Program-made: the position numbers and the translations under genes
Assembly: GCF_019823105.1 (NCBI RefSeq)
Contig: NZ_CP081958.1
Location: 1,364,001-1,428,000, forward strand
Length of the DNA: 64,000 nt
Direction: 5' to 3'
Source of the DNA: Halobaculum magnesiiphilum
Lineage (GTDB): Archaea > Halobacteriota > Halobacteria > Halobacteriales > Haloferacaceae
Notes under the pieces: generated by a model
Seen by the model: only the letters and a program-made list of their open reading frames with translations
Told to the model about the DNA's origin: nothing
Databases searched by the model: none
Shown here: piece by piece, positions 57,276 to 64,000 of the stretch
How the letters are laid out: the number at the start of each line of letters is the position of its first letter
How positions within the stretch are numbered: the first letter of the stretch is position 1

Positions 57276-58295
57276 CTACAGGTCGCGGACGGCGTCGACC
57301 GCGTCCGCGACGGGCGGCGCGTCGAACCAGTCGGTTCCGGTGTAGGCGTTCGTCCCCGCGGCGTACATGTCGGCTATCGTCTCGACGACGGCGGGATCGA
57401 GCGGCGGCGGCGAGACCTCACACAGCGGCCGCCAGTCGGCGACGCCCTCGGCGTCGGCGCGCGCCTTCGCCTCGCTCACGGCCTCGACCCACTCGGGCGC
57501 GATGCCCTTGTAGTGCTGGCGGACGACCTCCTTCGAGACCTCCTGGCCGTCGTAGGCGAACCGGTTCTCGTCGAACGTGCCGACCACGTCGGCGACGCGG
57601 ACCTCGCCGTCGGCGTACACGCACTCGATCTTGCCGTCCTCGTGGACGAACCCCGCGTCGGCGGCGCGCTCGGTGACCAGGTCGTTGACCTCGCGGGCGA
57701 CGGACTCCAGCTCCGACAGCGGCGCCGCGCCGGCGATGCGGTCGGCCTCCTCGGCGTCGAGATAGCGGTCCTGTTCCTCGTACTTCGTCGAGAACTCCAC
57801 GACCGGTTCGGGGAGGTCCACGACCTCGGCGGGCCACTCGTCGCGGTCGAGGCCCACGTCGCGGGGCTCGGCGCGCGAGCGCAGGCTGGACCCGACGGGG
57901 ACCGTGTTGCGGAAGACGATCTCCAGTGGGACGACGTAGCCGGCCGCATCGCGAGCCTCCTCGTGGAAGGCGTCGTAGTCGTACGCGCCGTCGACGAAGG
58001 GGAGCGTCGGCACGGTCGCCAGGTCGATGGCGAGCTCGCGCGGCGGCTCGTCGACGGCGTCGAGCGGCTCGGCGTCCGGGCCGACCCCGCGGTAGTGCGT
58101 GGGGACGCCGGCGTCCTCCAGCAGCTCGAAGTTGTACGCGCCCATCGTGCAGAGGCTCGCCCCCTTGCCGGGGATGGGATCGGGCATCTTCCCCCAGTCG
58201 AAGACGGAGTAGTCGTCGGTGAAGGCGAACCGGCCGGCGCCGAGGCCGTCGGCGGTCGGCTCGCGCTCGACGACGAACTCCTTGACGCTCGTCAT
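57276..58295 (-). CDS. purC: phosphoribosylaminoimidazole-succinocarboxamide synthase
   Basis: A 339-residue PurC of the long archaeal type. ARF-like start ([22 protein letters not shown]), [18 protein letters not shown], the [27 protein letters not shown] segment and [12 protein letters not shown] are diagnostic. It condenses CAIR with aspartate. ATG 58295 is used. It is convergent with purU, so purS, purQ, purU and purC are close together but in three transcripts. Confidence 0.94.
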   Translation of the reverse strand: MTSVKEFVVEREPTADGLGAGRFAFTDDYSVFDWGKMPDPIPGKGASLCTMGAYNFELLEDAGVPTHYRGVGPDAEPLDAVDEPPRELAIDLATVPTLPFVDGAYDYDAFHEEARDAAGYVVPLEIVFRNTVPVGSSLRSRAEPRDVGLDRDEWPAEVVDLPEPVVEFSTKYEEQDRYLDAEEADRIAGAAPLSELESVAREVNDLVTERAADAGFVHEDGKIECVYADGEVRVADVVGTFDENRFAYDGQEVSKEVVRQHYKGIAPEWVEAVSEAKARADAEGVADWRPLCEVSPPPLDPAVVETIADMYAAGTNAYTGTDWFDAPPVADAVDAVRDL

Positions 58296-58409
58296 GGTCG
58301 GAGGGGCGGGCGCGGGGGGCAAGAATCCTTCCACTCTCGTGTGCATCTCCGCCGTATCACCCGGCACGATATACACGGACGTGGGTTGTCGCTCGCGGCC
58401 GGGCCGGCG

Positions 58410-59831
58410 CTACTCCTCGGGGACGATCTTCCCGGGGTTCAGCGTCCCGTTCGGATCGAGCGCCTCCTTGATCGCTCGCATCGCCCCGACCGCGTCGGCG
58501 CCGTGCTCCCGTTCGAGGTACGTCCGCTTGCCCGCGCCGATACCGTGCTCGCCGGTGGCGGTGCCGCCGAGTTCCAGGGCGCGCTCGACGAGGTCGCCGT
58601 AGGCGGCCTCCGCGCGGGCGAGTTCGTCGGGGTCGTCGGGGTCGCGGAGGACGAAGTAGTGGAGGTTGCCGTCGCCGGCGTGGCCGAAACAGGGGACGAA
58701 CAGGTCGTACTCGTCGGCCACGTCCTTCACCGCGCGGATCATTTCCGGGTAGGAGCCGATGGGGACGGTCACGTCGCCCGGCTGGCCCATCTCGCGACCG
58801 GGGTCGTACGCCTCGGCGGCGTAGGTGATGTCCTTGCGCGCCCGCCACAGCTCCTCCATGTGCTCGCCGCCGGCCATCTCGAACGCCGCCACGTCGTGCG
58901 CCTCGAAGACGGCCCGGCAGAAGTCGATCTCCTCGTCGATCCCGTGGTTCGCGTGGAACTCGACGAACACCATCGGACGCTCGGGGAGGGCGGCGTCGCT
59001 GTAGTCGTTGGCGAGCATCGCGGTCTCGGCGTCGAACAGCTCGATCTTCGCCACGTCGACGCCGGCGGTGACGGCGTCGGAGATCGCGGCGGTCGCGTCG
59101 TCAAGCGTCGGGAAGGTGGCGCGGCCGCCGCGGACCTGCTCGGGGCGGCCCGCCAGCTCCAGCGTCGCGCGCGTCACGATCCCGAGGGTTCCCTCGCTGC
59201 CGACGATCAGCTCCTTCAGGTTGTAGCCGGAGGAGGATTTCGCGGCCTTCGAGCCCACGGTCGTCACCGAACCGTCGGCGAGCACGACCTCCAGTTCCAG
59301 CACCCAGTCGGCCACCTCGCCGTACTTCACCGTCCGCATGCCCGAGGCATCGGTGGCGATCATCCCGCCGACGGTGGAGATGTCGCCCGAGGAAGGCAAC
59401 GGCGGGAAGAAGAGGCCGTGGCTCGCGACCGCCTCGTCCACGTCGGCGCCGACGGCGCCCGGCCCCACGTCGACCTGGAGGTCGTCGGGGCGGATCTCGT
59501 GGATCGCGTCCATGCGCGTCATATCGAGGCTGATCCCCGCGTGTGCCGGGACCGCGGCGTCCTCCAGCCCGGTTCCGGCCGCATAGGCGGTCACGGGAAC
59601 GCCGCGCTCGTCGGCCGCGGCGACGACGGCCGACACGTCCGCGGTCGACTCCGGGTAGACGACGGCGTCCGGACGCACGGCGTCGGCGTCGTCGGTGGCG
59701 TAATCGGTCGCGTGCTCCGCGCGGTCGGCGTCGCCGCGGCTCACCTCGCCGTCGAGTTCGAGGTCCGCGAGGAAGCCCACGTCGTGTCGCGGCGGGTCCG
59801 GCGGTCCGTCCGCCGTCCTCTCGCGTGTCAT
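58410..59831 (-). CDS. FAD-linked oxidase, glycolate-oxidase GlcD/D-lactate dehydrogenase type
   Basis: A 473-residue flavoprotein of the VAO/PCMH type. The N-terminal FAD domain shows VVYPESTADVSAVVAAADERGVPVTAYAAGTGLEDAAVP and STVGGMIATDASGMRTVKYG; the C-terminal domain ends TATGEHGIGAGKRTYLEREHG. It oxidises an alpha-hydroxyacid such as glycolate or D-lactate. The Fe-S partner subunit is missing nearby. ATG 59831 is preferred; GTG 59837 is also open. Confidence 0.9.
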   Translation of the reverse strand: MTRERTADGPPDPPRHDVGFLADLELDGEVSRGDADRAEHATDYATDDADAVRPDAVVYPESTADVSAVVAAADERGVPVTAYAAGTGLEDAAVPAHAGISLDMTRMDAIHEIRPDDLQVDVGPGAVGADVDEAVASHGLFFPPLPSSGDISTVGGMIATDASGMRTVKYGEVADWVLELEVVLADGSVTTVGSKAAKSSSGYNLKELIVGSEGTLGIVTRATLELAGRPEQVRGGRATFPTLDDATAAISDAVTAGVDVAKIELFDAETAMLANDYSDAALPERPMVFVEFHANHGIDEEIDFCRAVFEAHDVAAFEMAGGEHMEELWRARKDITYAAEAYDPGREMGQPGDVTVPIGSYPEMIRAVKDVADEYDLFVPCFGHAGDGNLHYFVLRDPDDPDELARAEAAYGDLVERALELGGTATGEHGIGAGKRTYLEREHGADAVGAMRAIKEALDPNGTLNPGKIVPEE

Positions 59832-59993
59832 TGTCACACCCGCGTACCCGGGCGGACATCAACGCGTCGGTGCGGGCGGTCCTCCGTCAGTCGGTCCACC
59901 GTCGACCGATGCATCGTCGACCCATCGGACCGTCGGATCCGCCGACACCCGAGTCGCCGCTACGTTTACCCCGGGAGCCGAGCGCGTTCGCAC

Positions 59994-60514
59994 ATGGCGA
60001 GTCAACCGCGGGCGGGCGAGATGCTGGTGGGCGCCTACCTCAAACTGATCGAGGAGTGCGAGGTCGTCGCGTACGGACAACACTCCCCGCTGGAGGGCGA
60101 ACAGATGGAGGTCGACGTGATCGGCATCCAACCGAGCGGCGAACGCGAGATCGTCACCTGTGAGGTCGCGACCCACCTCCGCGGCCTCGGCTACGGCACC
60201 GCCGAGGAGAACGGCGACCGGGTGGCGAAGAAGTTCGCGCGCGCGCGCAGCGATACGTCGACCGCGTGTTCGACCCCGCCGACACGCATCGGTTCCAGTT
60301 CTGGAGCCCGAACGTCCCGCCGGCGTCCGAGGAGGCCCTCCGGGAGGTCGCGGGCGAGTTCGGTTCCCGGAGCGGCTCCGAACTCGAGCTGGTCGTCAAC
60401 GACGAGTACGCCGACCGGATCGACGAGTTGCGGGCGGCGGCGGCCTCGACGTACGCACAGCGGAACGAACTCGCGTTCCGGTTCCTCCAGATACTGGAGC
60501 ACGTCCGGGACTGA
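59994..60514 (+). pseudogene. haloarchaeal unknown protein broken by a GC-repeat frameshift
   Basis: The N-terminal frame from ATG 59994 reads PRAGEMLVGAYLKLIEECE, VDVIGIQPSGEREIVTCEVATHLRGL and RVAKKFARA; the C-terminal half (from about 60249) resumes in another frame with RYVDRVFDPADTHRFQFWSPNV and LELVVNDEYADRIDELRAAA. The break is at the (GC)6 run 60237-60248; removing one GC pair restores a single 173-residue product. The family looks like a conserved restriction-endonuclease-like or unknown alpha/beta domain. The promoter (TACGTTTACC about 59961-59970) is intact, so it may be a recent or phase-variable break, or a sequencing error. Confidence 0.7.
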
Positions 60515-60570
60515 CCCCCCGAGTGGCCGCGACCGCCCCGTTTTTCACGTCGCACCGATACCCTCCGACG

Positions 60571-61962
60571 ATGACGCGATCGTCAGCCGCCGAGCTCGAC
60601 CCCGACGACCTCGGGTTCGAGCACGTCCCGGAAACCGACCAGTCGTTCGAGAACGCGCTGGCGAAGGCGCGCGACGGGACGCGGCTGACGGTCGACGACG
60701 CGGTCGAGCTGCTCACCACCGGCAGCGACGCCCCCGGCATCGACCGCGAGCGCAAGGAGGCGGTGCTGGAGGCGGCCGACCGCCGTCGCGCCGAGGTCGT
60801 CGGCGACGAGGTGACGTTCGTCGCGAACCTCAACAACAACGTCACCACCGCCTGCAACACGGGCTGTCTGTTCTGCAACTTCAAGGACACCGCCCACCAG
60901 TTCGAGGCCGACTACGGGGACGAGCACGCCGGCTTCACCAAGACACCCGCCGAGTCGCGCGCGGCGGTCCGCGAGGCCGTCGAGCGAGGGATCTACGAGG
61001 TCACCTCCGTCTCGGGCCTGCACCCCGCATTCGCCCTGAACGAGGAGCACCACGAGATCCTCCGCGGGTACGACGACGCCGCGAGCGCGGCGAACTACAA
61101 GCCGCCGGAGACGTACGCGACCAACCCCGGAACCTACGTCGAACAGATGGACGCGATGAGCGTCGACGGCGTCCACCTCCACTCGATGACGCCCGAGGAG
61201 GCGTACCACGCCCGCCGCGGCACCGACTGGGACTACGAGCAGGTCTACCGAACGCTCGCCGACGCCGGGCTCGATTCGGCCCCGGGAACCGCCGCCGAGA
61301 TCCTCGTCGACGAGGTCAGGGACGTGATCTGTCCGGGGAAGATCGACACCCGGGGATGGATCGACGCGATGGAGGGCGCGATGGCGGCCGGCCTCGACAC
61401 CACGGCGACGATCATGTACGGCCACGTCGACAACGAGATGCACCGCGCGATGCACCTGAAGCGGGTTCGCGACCTCCAGGACCGCACCGGCGGCATCACG
61501 GAGTTCGTCCCCCTCTCGTTCGTCCACGAGCGCACGCCGCTGTACGAGCACGGCGTGGTCTCCGGCGGCGCGAGCGACGCCGAGGACGAGCTGCTGATCG
61601 CCGTCTCCCGGCTCTTCCTCGACAACGTCGAGAACGTTCAGACCTCGTGGGTGAAATACGGCGACGAGAAGGCGCTGAAGACGCTCTCCTGCGGCGCCAA
61701 CGACTTCATGGGCACCATCCTCTCGGAGGAGATCACCAAGCGCGCCGGGGGCTCCTTCGGCGAGTTCCGCAGCTTCGACGACTACGTCGAGCTGATCACC
61801 TCCGTCGGCCGGACCCCCGTCGAGCGCTCGACCGACTACCGCGAACGCCGCCGGATCGACCCCGACGACGGCCCGCCGTTCGGCCCGAGACTCGGCCCGA
61901 AGGCCGACGGGACGCCGCTGCTCAGCGAGCGCGAGCGCGCGGAGCGAGGCCGAGCGAAGTGA
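60571..61962 (+). CDS. cofH: FO synthase subunit CofH
   Basis: A 463-residue radical SAM enzyme. The cluster motif is CNTGCLFCNF (C-x3-C-x2-C); ERGIYEVTSVSGLHPAFALNEEHHEILRGY and MDAMSVDGVHLHSMTPEEAYHARRG follow the CofH pattern, and TTATIMYGHVDNEMHRAMHLKRVRDLQD is strongly diagnostic. It joins tyrosine to 5-amino-6-ribitylamino-uracil in synthesis of FO, the F420 chromophore. Its partner CofG is not in the window. The last nine codons or so and the stop lie inside a dispersed repeat that starts at 61944. Confidence 0.93.
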   Translation: MTRSSAAELDPDDLGFEHVPETDQSFENALAKARDGTRLTVDDAVELLTTGSDAPGIDRERKEAVLEAADRRRAEVVGDEVTFVANLNNNVTTACNTGCLFCNFKDTAHQFEADYGDEHAGFTKTPAESRAAVREAVERGIYEVTSVSGLHPAFALNEEHHEILRGYDDAASAANYKPPETYATNPGTYVEQMDAMSVDGVHLHSMTPEEAYHARRGTDWDYEQVYRTLADAGLDSAPGTAAEILVDEVRDVICPGKIDTRGWIDAMEGAMAAGLDTTATIMYGHVDNEMHRAMHLKRVRDLQDRTGGITEFVPLSFVHERTPLYEHGVVSGGASDAEDELLIAVSRLFLDNVENVQTSWVKYGDEKALKTLSCGANDFMGTILSEEITKRAGGSFGEFRSFDDYVELITSVGRTPVERSTDYRERRRIDPDDGPPFGPRLGPKADGTPLLSERERAERGRAK

Positions 61963-62001
61963 GGCCTCGATGTGAACGGGGAGGGACGACCCGTGAGCGA
62001 G
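61944..62001. repeat. second dispersed repeat family, copy A (with partial copy at 62067-62102)
   Basis: A 58-base element with GCGAGGCCGAGCGA, GAGGCCTCG and GAACGGGGAGGGACGACCCG. It overlaps the end of cofH, so it supplies part of the C-terminus and the stop codon. A shorter relative lies at 62067-62102 and an inverted copy at 46106-46165. The gap 61963-62361 consists largely of this family and of the first repeat family's copy 2. Confidence 0.65.
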
Positions 62002-62168
62002 CGGGAGGGCGACGCGGCGATGGCTGACGATTGACTCGCCGTGCGTTTCCCGACTGACCGCGGCGCGCGAGGCCGAGCGTAGCGAGGCCGCGATACGAAC
62101 GGCGAACGCAGTGAGCCGTGAGTCGCACACGGGTCAGTCCGCTCGCGTCGATCGCTCGTCCGAGCCAC

Positions 62169-62298
62169 GGGTGGGACTGAAAGGGGCCGGCCGTGTCGCG
62201 AGCCGAGCCGACGCAAGCACCGCAGGTGAACGAGCGAAGCGAGTGAACCGAGGAGCGCAGCGAGGAGCAGGCCGCGACACGGCCGGGGGCTTTCGCGG
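62169..62298. repeat. dispersed intergenic repeat, copy 2
   Basis: The inverted partner of 33283-33405: it begins GGTGGGACTGAAAGGGGCCG and ends CGGGGGCTTTCGCGG. The variable interior contains AACGAGCGAAGCGAGTGAACC-type short inverted sequence. It is 130 bp long and lies between cofH and a minus-strand hypothetical gene, in a cluster with the second repeat family. Confidence 0.7.
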
Positions 62299-62361
62299 TC
62301 GATGCCGCGGTCGATGTCGCAGTAACCGCACCGCGGATGTCTCCACCAGCGAACCCGAGGA

Positions 62362-62751
62362 CTAGTCCTTCCCGAACCGGATCCCGTCGTCCACGAGCCG
62401 GTAGTTGCGCTCGCGGTCGATCCGCTCGGCCAGCCAATCGACCTCGTACACCTGCGCGGCCAGCTCGATGTACAGGTCGCGCCACGCGATCGCGTAGATG
62501 GGCGACTGCCCCCACGCGCGCAGTTCCGGGACGAACTCGTCGTAGATCTCCGCGCGCTCCTCGGCGTACTCCAGGAAGTCGACCGCGACCGAGGCGGCCT
62601 CCGACTCGGTGTCGGCGTCGCCGAAGCCGTCCTCCAGCGCCTGTCGGTAGCCCGCGACCGCGCGCCGGATGTCCTGCTCTGCGGCGCCGTCGTCGTCGGG
62701 GAGCGATTCGAGCACGCCGCGCGGAATGGCGAGATCCAGATCCACGTCCAT
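62362..62751 (-). CDS. conserved acidic protein of unknown function
   Basis: A 129-residue helical protein: DVDLDLAIPRGVLESLPDDDG, AVAGYRQALEDGFGDADTESEAASVAVDFLEYAEERAEIYDEF, then AIAWRDLYIELAAQVYEVDWLAERIDRERNYRLVDDGIRFGKD. It has no signal, membrane helix or metal motif. Its family is not recognised. Codon use is typical. ATG 62751. Confidence 0.65.
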   Translation of the reverse strand: MDVDLDLAIPRGVLESLPDDDGAAEQDIRRAVAGYRQALEDGFGDADTESEAASVAVDFLEYAEERAEIYDEFVPELRAWGQSPIYAIAWRDLYIELAAQVYEVDWLAERIDRERNYRLVDDGIRFGKD

Positions 62752-62827
62752 GCCCCGGCCTTCGGCGGGCGCGAGTAAAGGCTTCCGTCAAGTGATCCCT
62801 GGGCGAGCGACTCACCCGCTCGCTCAG

Positions 62828-62986
62828 TCACTCCCCGTCGAGAAATCGCGACAGCGCATCGGCGCAGGGGACACACAGCAGCACACGGAGGTCGCCGTCG
62901 GGGGTGACCCCGTCGACGGCGGCGTACTCCTCGCCCGGCCGGATCGGGTCGCCGCAGCGGTCACACGCGTGCTCGTCTCGCAGCAC
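62828..62986 (-). CDS. 52-residue zinc-ribbon micro-protein
   Basis: A frame beginning with GTG 62986. The first pair is ACDRCGDPIRPGEEYAAVDG, the second LLCVPCADALSRF, so four Cys in two CxxC knuckles with beta-rich spacing, as in double zinc-ribbon or FYVE-like small modules. A Shine-Dalgarno-like GGAGGTG is 9 bases upstream (reading GGAGGTGGTGATTCG then GTG), unusual in this mostly leaderless genome. It stands alone between two other minus-strand genes. Confidence 0.65.
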   Translation of the reverse strand: MLRDEHACDRCGDPIRPGEEYAAVDGVTPDGDLRVLLCVPCADALSRFLDGE

Positions 62987-63040
62987 CGAATCACCACCTC
63001 CGACGGCGCCGGCGCCGAGTGCGCCGCGTGAGGCTCCGGC

Positions 63041-63226
63041 TCAGAGATACCCCAGCGTGCTGGCGACGAGCCCGATGACGAACAGCGCCACCGCCACCGC
63101 GGTCAGCTCCATGCGCATCGACCCCTCCCCGCCGGTGCCGCCGATGCGCAAGACGATCGCCAGCCCGACGAGCGCCACGACGAGCACGACGACGCTGTAC
63201 ACCGTGTTCAGGAGTGCCGAGACCAT
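63041..63226 (-). CDS. small two-helix membrane protein
   Basis: A 61-residue protein: an N-terminal helix (about 7-27, NTVYSVVVLVVALVGLAIVL), a short loop GGTGGEGSMRME and a second helix (about 41-59, TAVAVALFVIGLVASTLG). ATG start. It belongs to the crowd of short haloarchaeal membrane proteins without known function. An AT-rich block upstream (CTAATAAAAG near 63249) may hold the promoter. Confidence 0.6.
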   Translation of the reverse strand: MVSALLNTVYSVVVLVVALVGLAIVLRIGGTGGEGSMRMELTAVAVALFVIGLVASTLGYL

Positions 63227-63393
63227 ATTTCACGGAACACTCCGGCAGCTAATAAAAGTCCGTACCGAGGCGGGTGCTGGTCGGCGACTGCGGCCGATCC
63301 ACGGAGACGGCGTTAGGGCCTCATCGGAACCGCGGGGGCGACGGCGGTGCCGCGGGGCGAATCTATATCCGACCGGGCCGCCGACGGCGGGGT

Positions 63394-63798
63394 ATGCGAA
63401 TGGAGCTGCGCGTCTGCAAGCACTGTCTCGCGGGCGAGCACGGGAACCCCTCGAAGACGGAGGTGTCGAAGGACATGGTCGAGTGCGCCGAGACGGTCCG
63501 CGAGTACAAGGACCTCATCGGACTCGATTCGATCTACATCACGAAGGTCAGCGAGGGCGACAGCGGCGCCGCACAGGCGCTCCCGGCGGTCGTCGCCAGC
63601 ATCGAGGGCAACCAGATCCAGCTGTCCGACACCCAACTCGTCATGGAGGACGACGACGGCAACATGCTGGTGTACCCCGAGCCGAAGGACATCCTCGAGG
63701 TGCTCACCCGGAACATCCAGCAGATCAACACCCACACGAGCAACGACGTGACCGTCGACCTCAGCGAGGAGGCGCTCAGCCTCGGCGTCGAGGCGTAA
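63394..63798 (+). CDS. conserved haloarchaeal protein
   Basis: A 134-residue protein with one CxxC (CKHCLAGEHG) near the N-terminus and a Cys in VECAETVREYKDLIGLDSIYITKVSEGDSG, then ALPAVVASIEGNQIQLSDTQLVMEDDDGNMLVYPEPKDILEVL, a compact alpha/beta fold. The TATA-like CTATATCC (63363-63370) lies about 25-31 bases before ATG 63394, so the transcript is leaderless. The function is unknown. Confidence 0.68.
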   Translation: MRMELRVCKHCLAGEHGNPSKTEVSKDMVECAETVREYKDLIGLDSIYITKVSEGDSGAAQALPAVVASIEGNQIQLSDTQLVMEDDDGNMLVYPEPKDILEVLTRNIQQINTHTSNDVTVDLSEEALSLGVEA

Positions 63799-63855
63799 AC
63801 GGCTCCGGCCCAGTCCGCCCCGGACGCAGCACGCTCCGACCGCTCGAACGGGCGC

Positions 63856-64000
63856 TCAGACCGGTATCGACACGTCCCGCTTCCCGATCCAGTACTCCCC
63901 GGCCGCAAGCAGCGCGTACGCGAGGACGTAGACGGGAGCGAACACGAACACGAAGAGAAACCCCGGCGAGTCGCCCTGTCCCGACCCGATCGGCGGGAAC
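63856..64000 (-). CDS. membrane protein, truncated at window end
   Basis: The last 47 codons of a minus-strand gene whose start is beyond the window. The readable part, GDSPGFLFVFVFAPVYVLAYALLAAGEYWIGKRDVSIPV, is one hydrophobic helix followed by a short polar end. The family is not recognisable from this piece. Confidence 0.45.
   Translation of the reverse strand, partial: FPPIGSGQGDSPGFLFVFVFAPVYVLAYALLAAGEYWIGKRDVSIPV

Noticed and set aside
57513-62027. A very long open frame on the plus strand across purC, the FAD oxidase and beyond
   Set aside because: It is antisense to purC and the FAD oxidase gene, Arg/Val-rich and featureless there. Only the part from 59994 has protein-like sequence. 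High GC makes stop codons rare in such shadow frames.

Overview
This window is chromosome-type DNA from a haloarchaeon, most likely in the Haloferacales sphere (Halorubrum, Halobaculum or Haloplanus type; the genus is an inference). The evidence is very high GC, acidic proteomes rich in D/E, archaeal information-processing genes (aIF2-beta, aIF5A, transcription factor S, RaSEA, deoxyhypusine synthase), many Tat lipoprotein signals, and TATA elements about 27 nt upstream of start codons, which imply leaderless mRNAs. I found no integrase, transposase, CRISPR array or phage module. The mobile or accessory signal is limited to two toxin-antitoxin pairs, dispersed intergenic repeats and a duplicated tRNA-Leu end.

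Layout. 1-13.6 kb: end of a flavin monooxygenase, a tautomerase, a degenerate cytochrome-b-like membrane protein, tRNA-Leu(UAA) with a duplicated 3' end, an orphan family-5 solute-binding protein, a ferredoxin, PspA-like coiled coil, transcription factor S, two zinc/coiled-coil unknowns, a KaiC-like protein with a degenerate P-loop, a GHMP-kinase-type RFAP-synthase homolog and an FAD oxidoreductase. 13.7-21.2 kb: HAD phosphatase, aldo-keto reductase, MsrB, aIF2-beta, YchF GTPase, two DUF4397 exported proteins with a shared promoter motif, and a cold-shock protein. 21.6-27.5 kb: a second copy of a membrane-protein family, a micro zinc ribbon, a TA pair with a frameshifted PIN toxin, a membrane spermidine-synthase fusion, an ATP-grasp ligase and another micro zinc finger.

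27.5-30.8 kb (minus strand) is a hypusination cluster: aIF5A, agmatinase-like enzyme, Nif3-like protein and deoxyhypusine synthase. 31-35.9 kb: SDR, JAMM protease, type-1 IPP isomerase homolog lacking the catalytic Cys, an Lrp/AsnC regulator divergent from carA across a perfect palindrome, and an intact VapBC pair. 36-44 kb: Rieske fusion protein, HAD, LWR-salt protein, pterin dehydratase, coiled-coil membrane protein, then the siroheme/heme genes hemA, precorrin-2 dehydrogenase and a fused siroheme decarboxylase. 44.2-50.2 kb: beta-helix lipoprotein, DUF5778-like protein, a ubiquitin-like/MoaD protein with an unusual second domain, AzlCD, MFS. 50.6-64 kb: tungsten-type aldehyde ferredoxin oxidoreductase, VanZ-like, RaSEA, purS/purQ/purU/purC, a glycolate-oxidase-type flavoenzyme, a frameshifted unknown, CofH (coenzyme F420), and several small zinc-ribbon or membrane proteins.

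Most genes are housekeeping and stand alone or in pairs. The most notable points are the hypusine cluster with an embedded Nif3 gene, the two-domain ubiquitin-like protein, four very small zinc-binding proteins (three under 55 codons), two genes broken by single indels, and three families of intergenic repeats.
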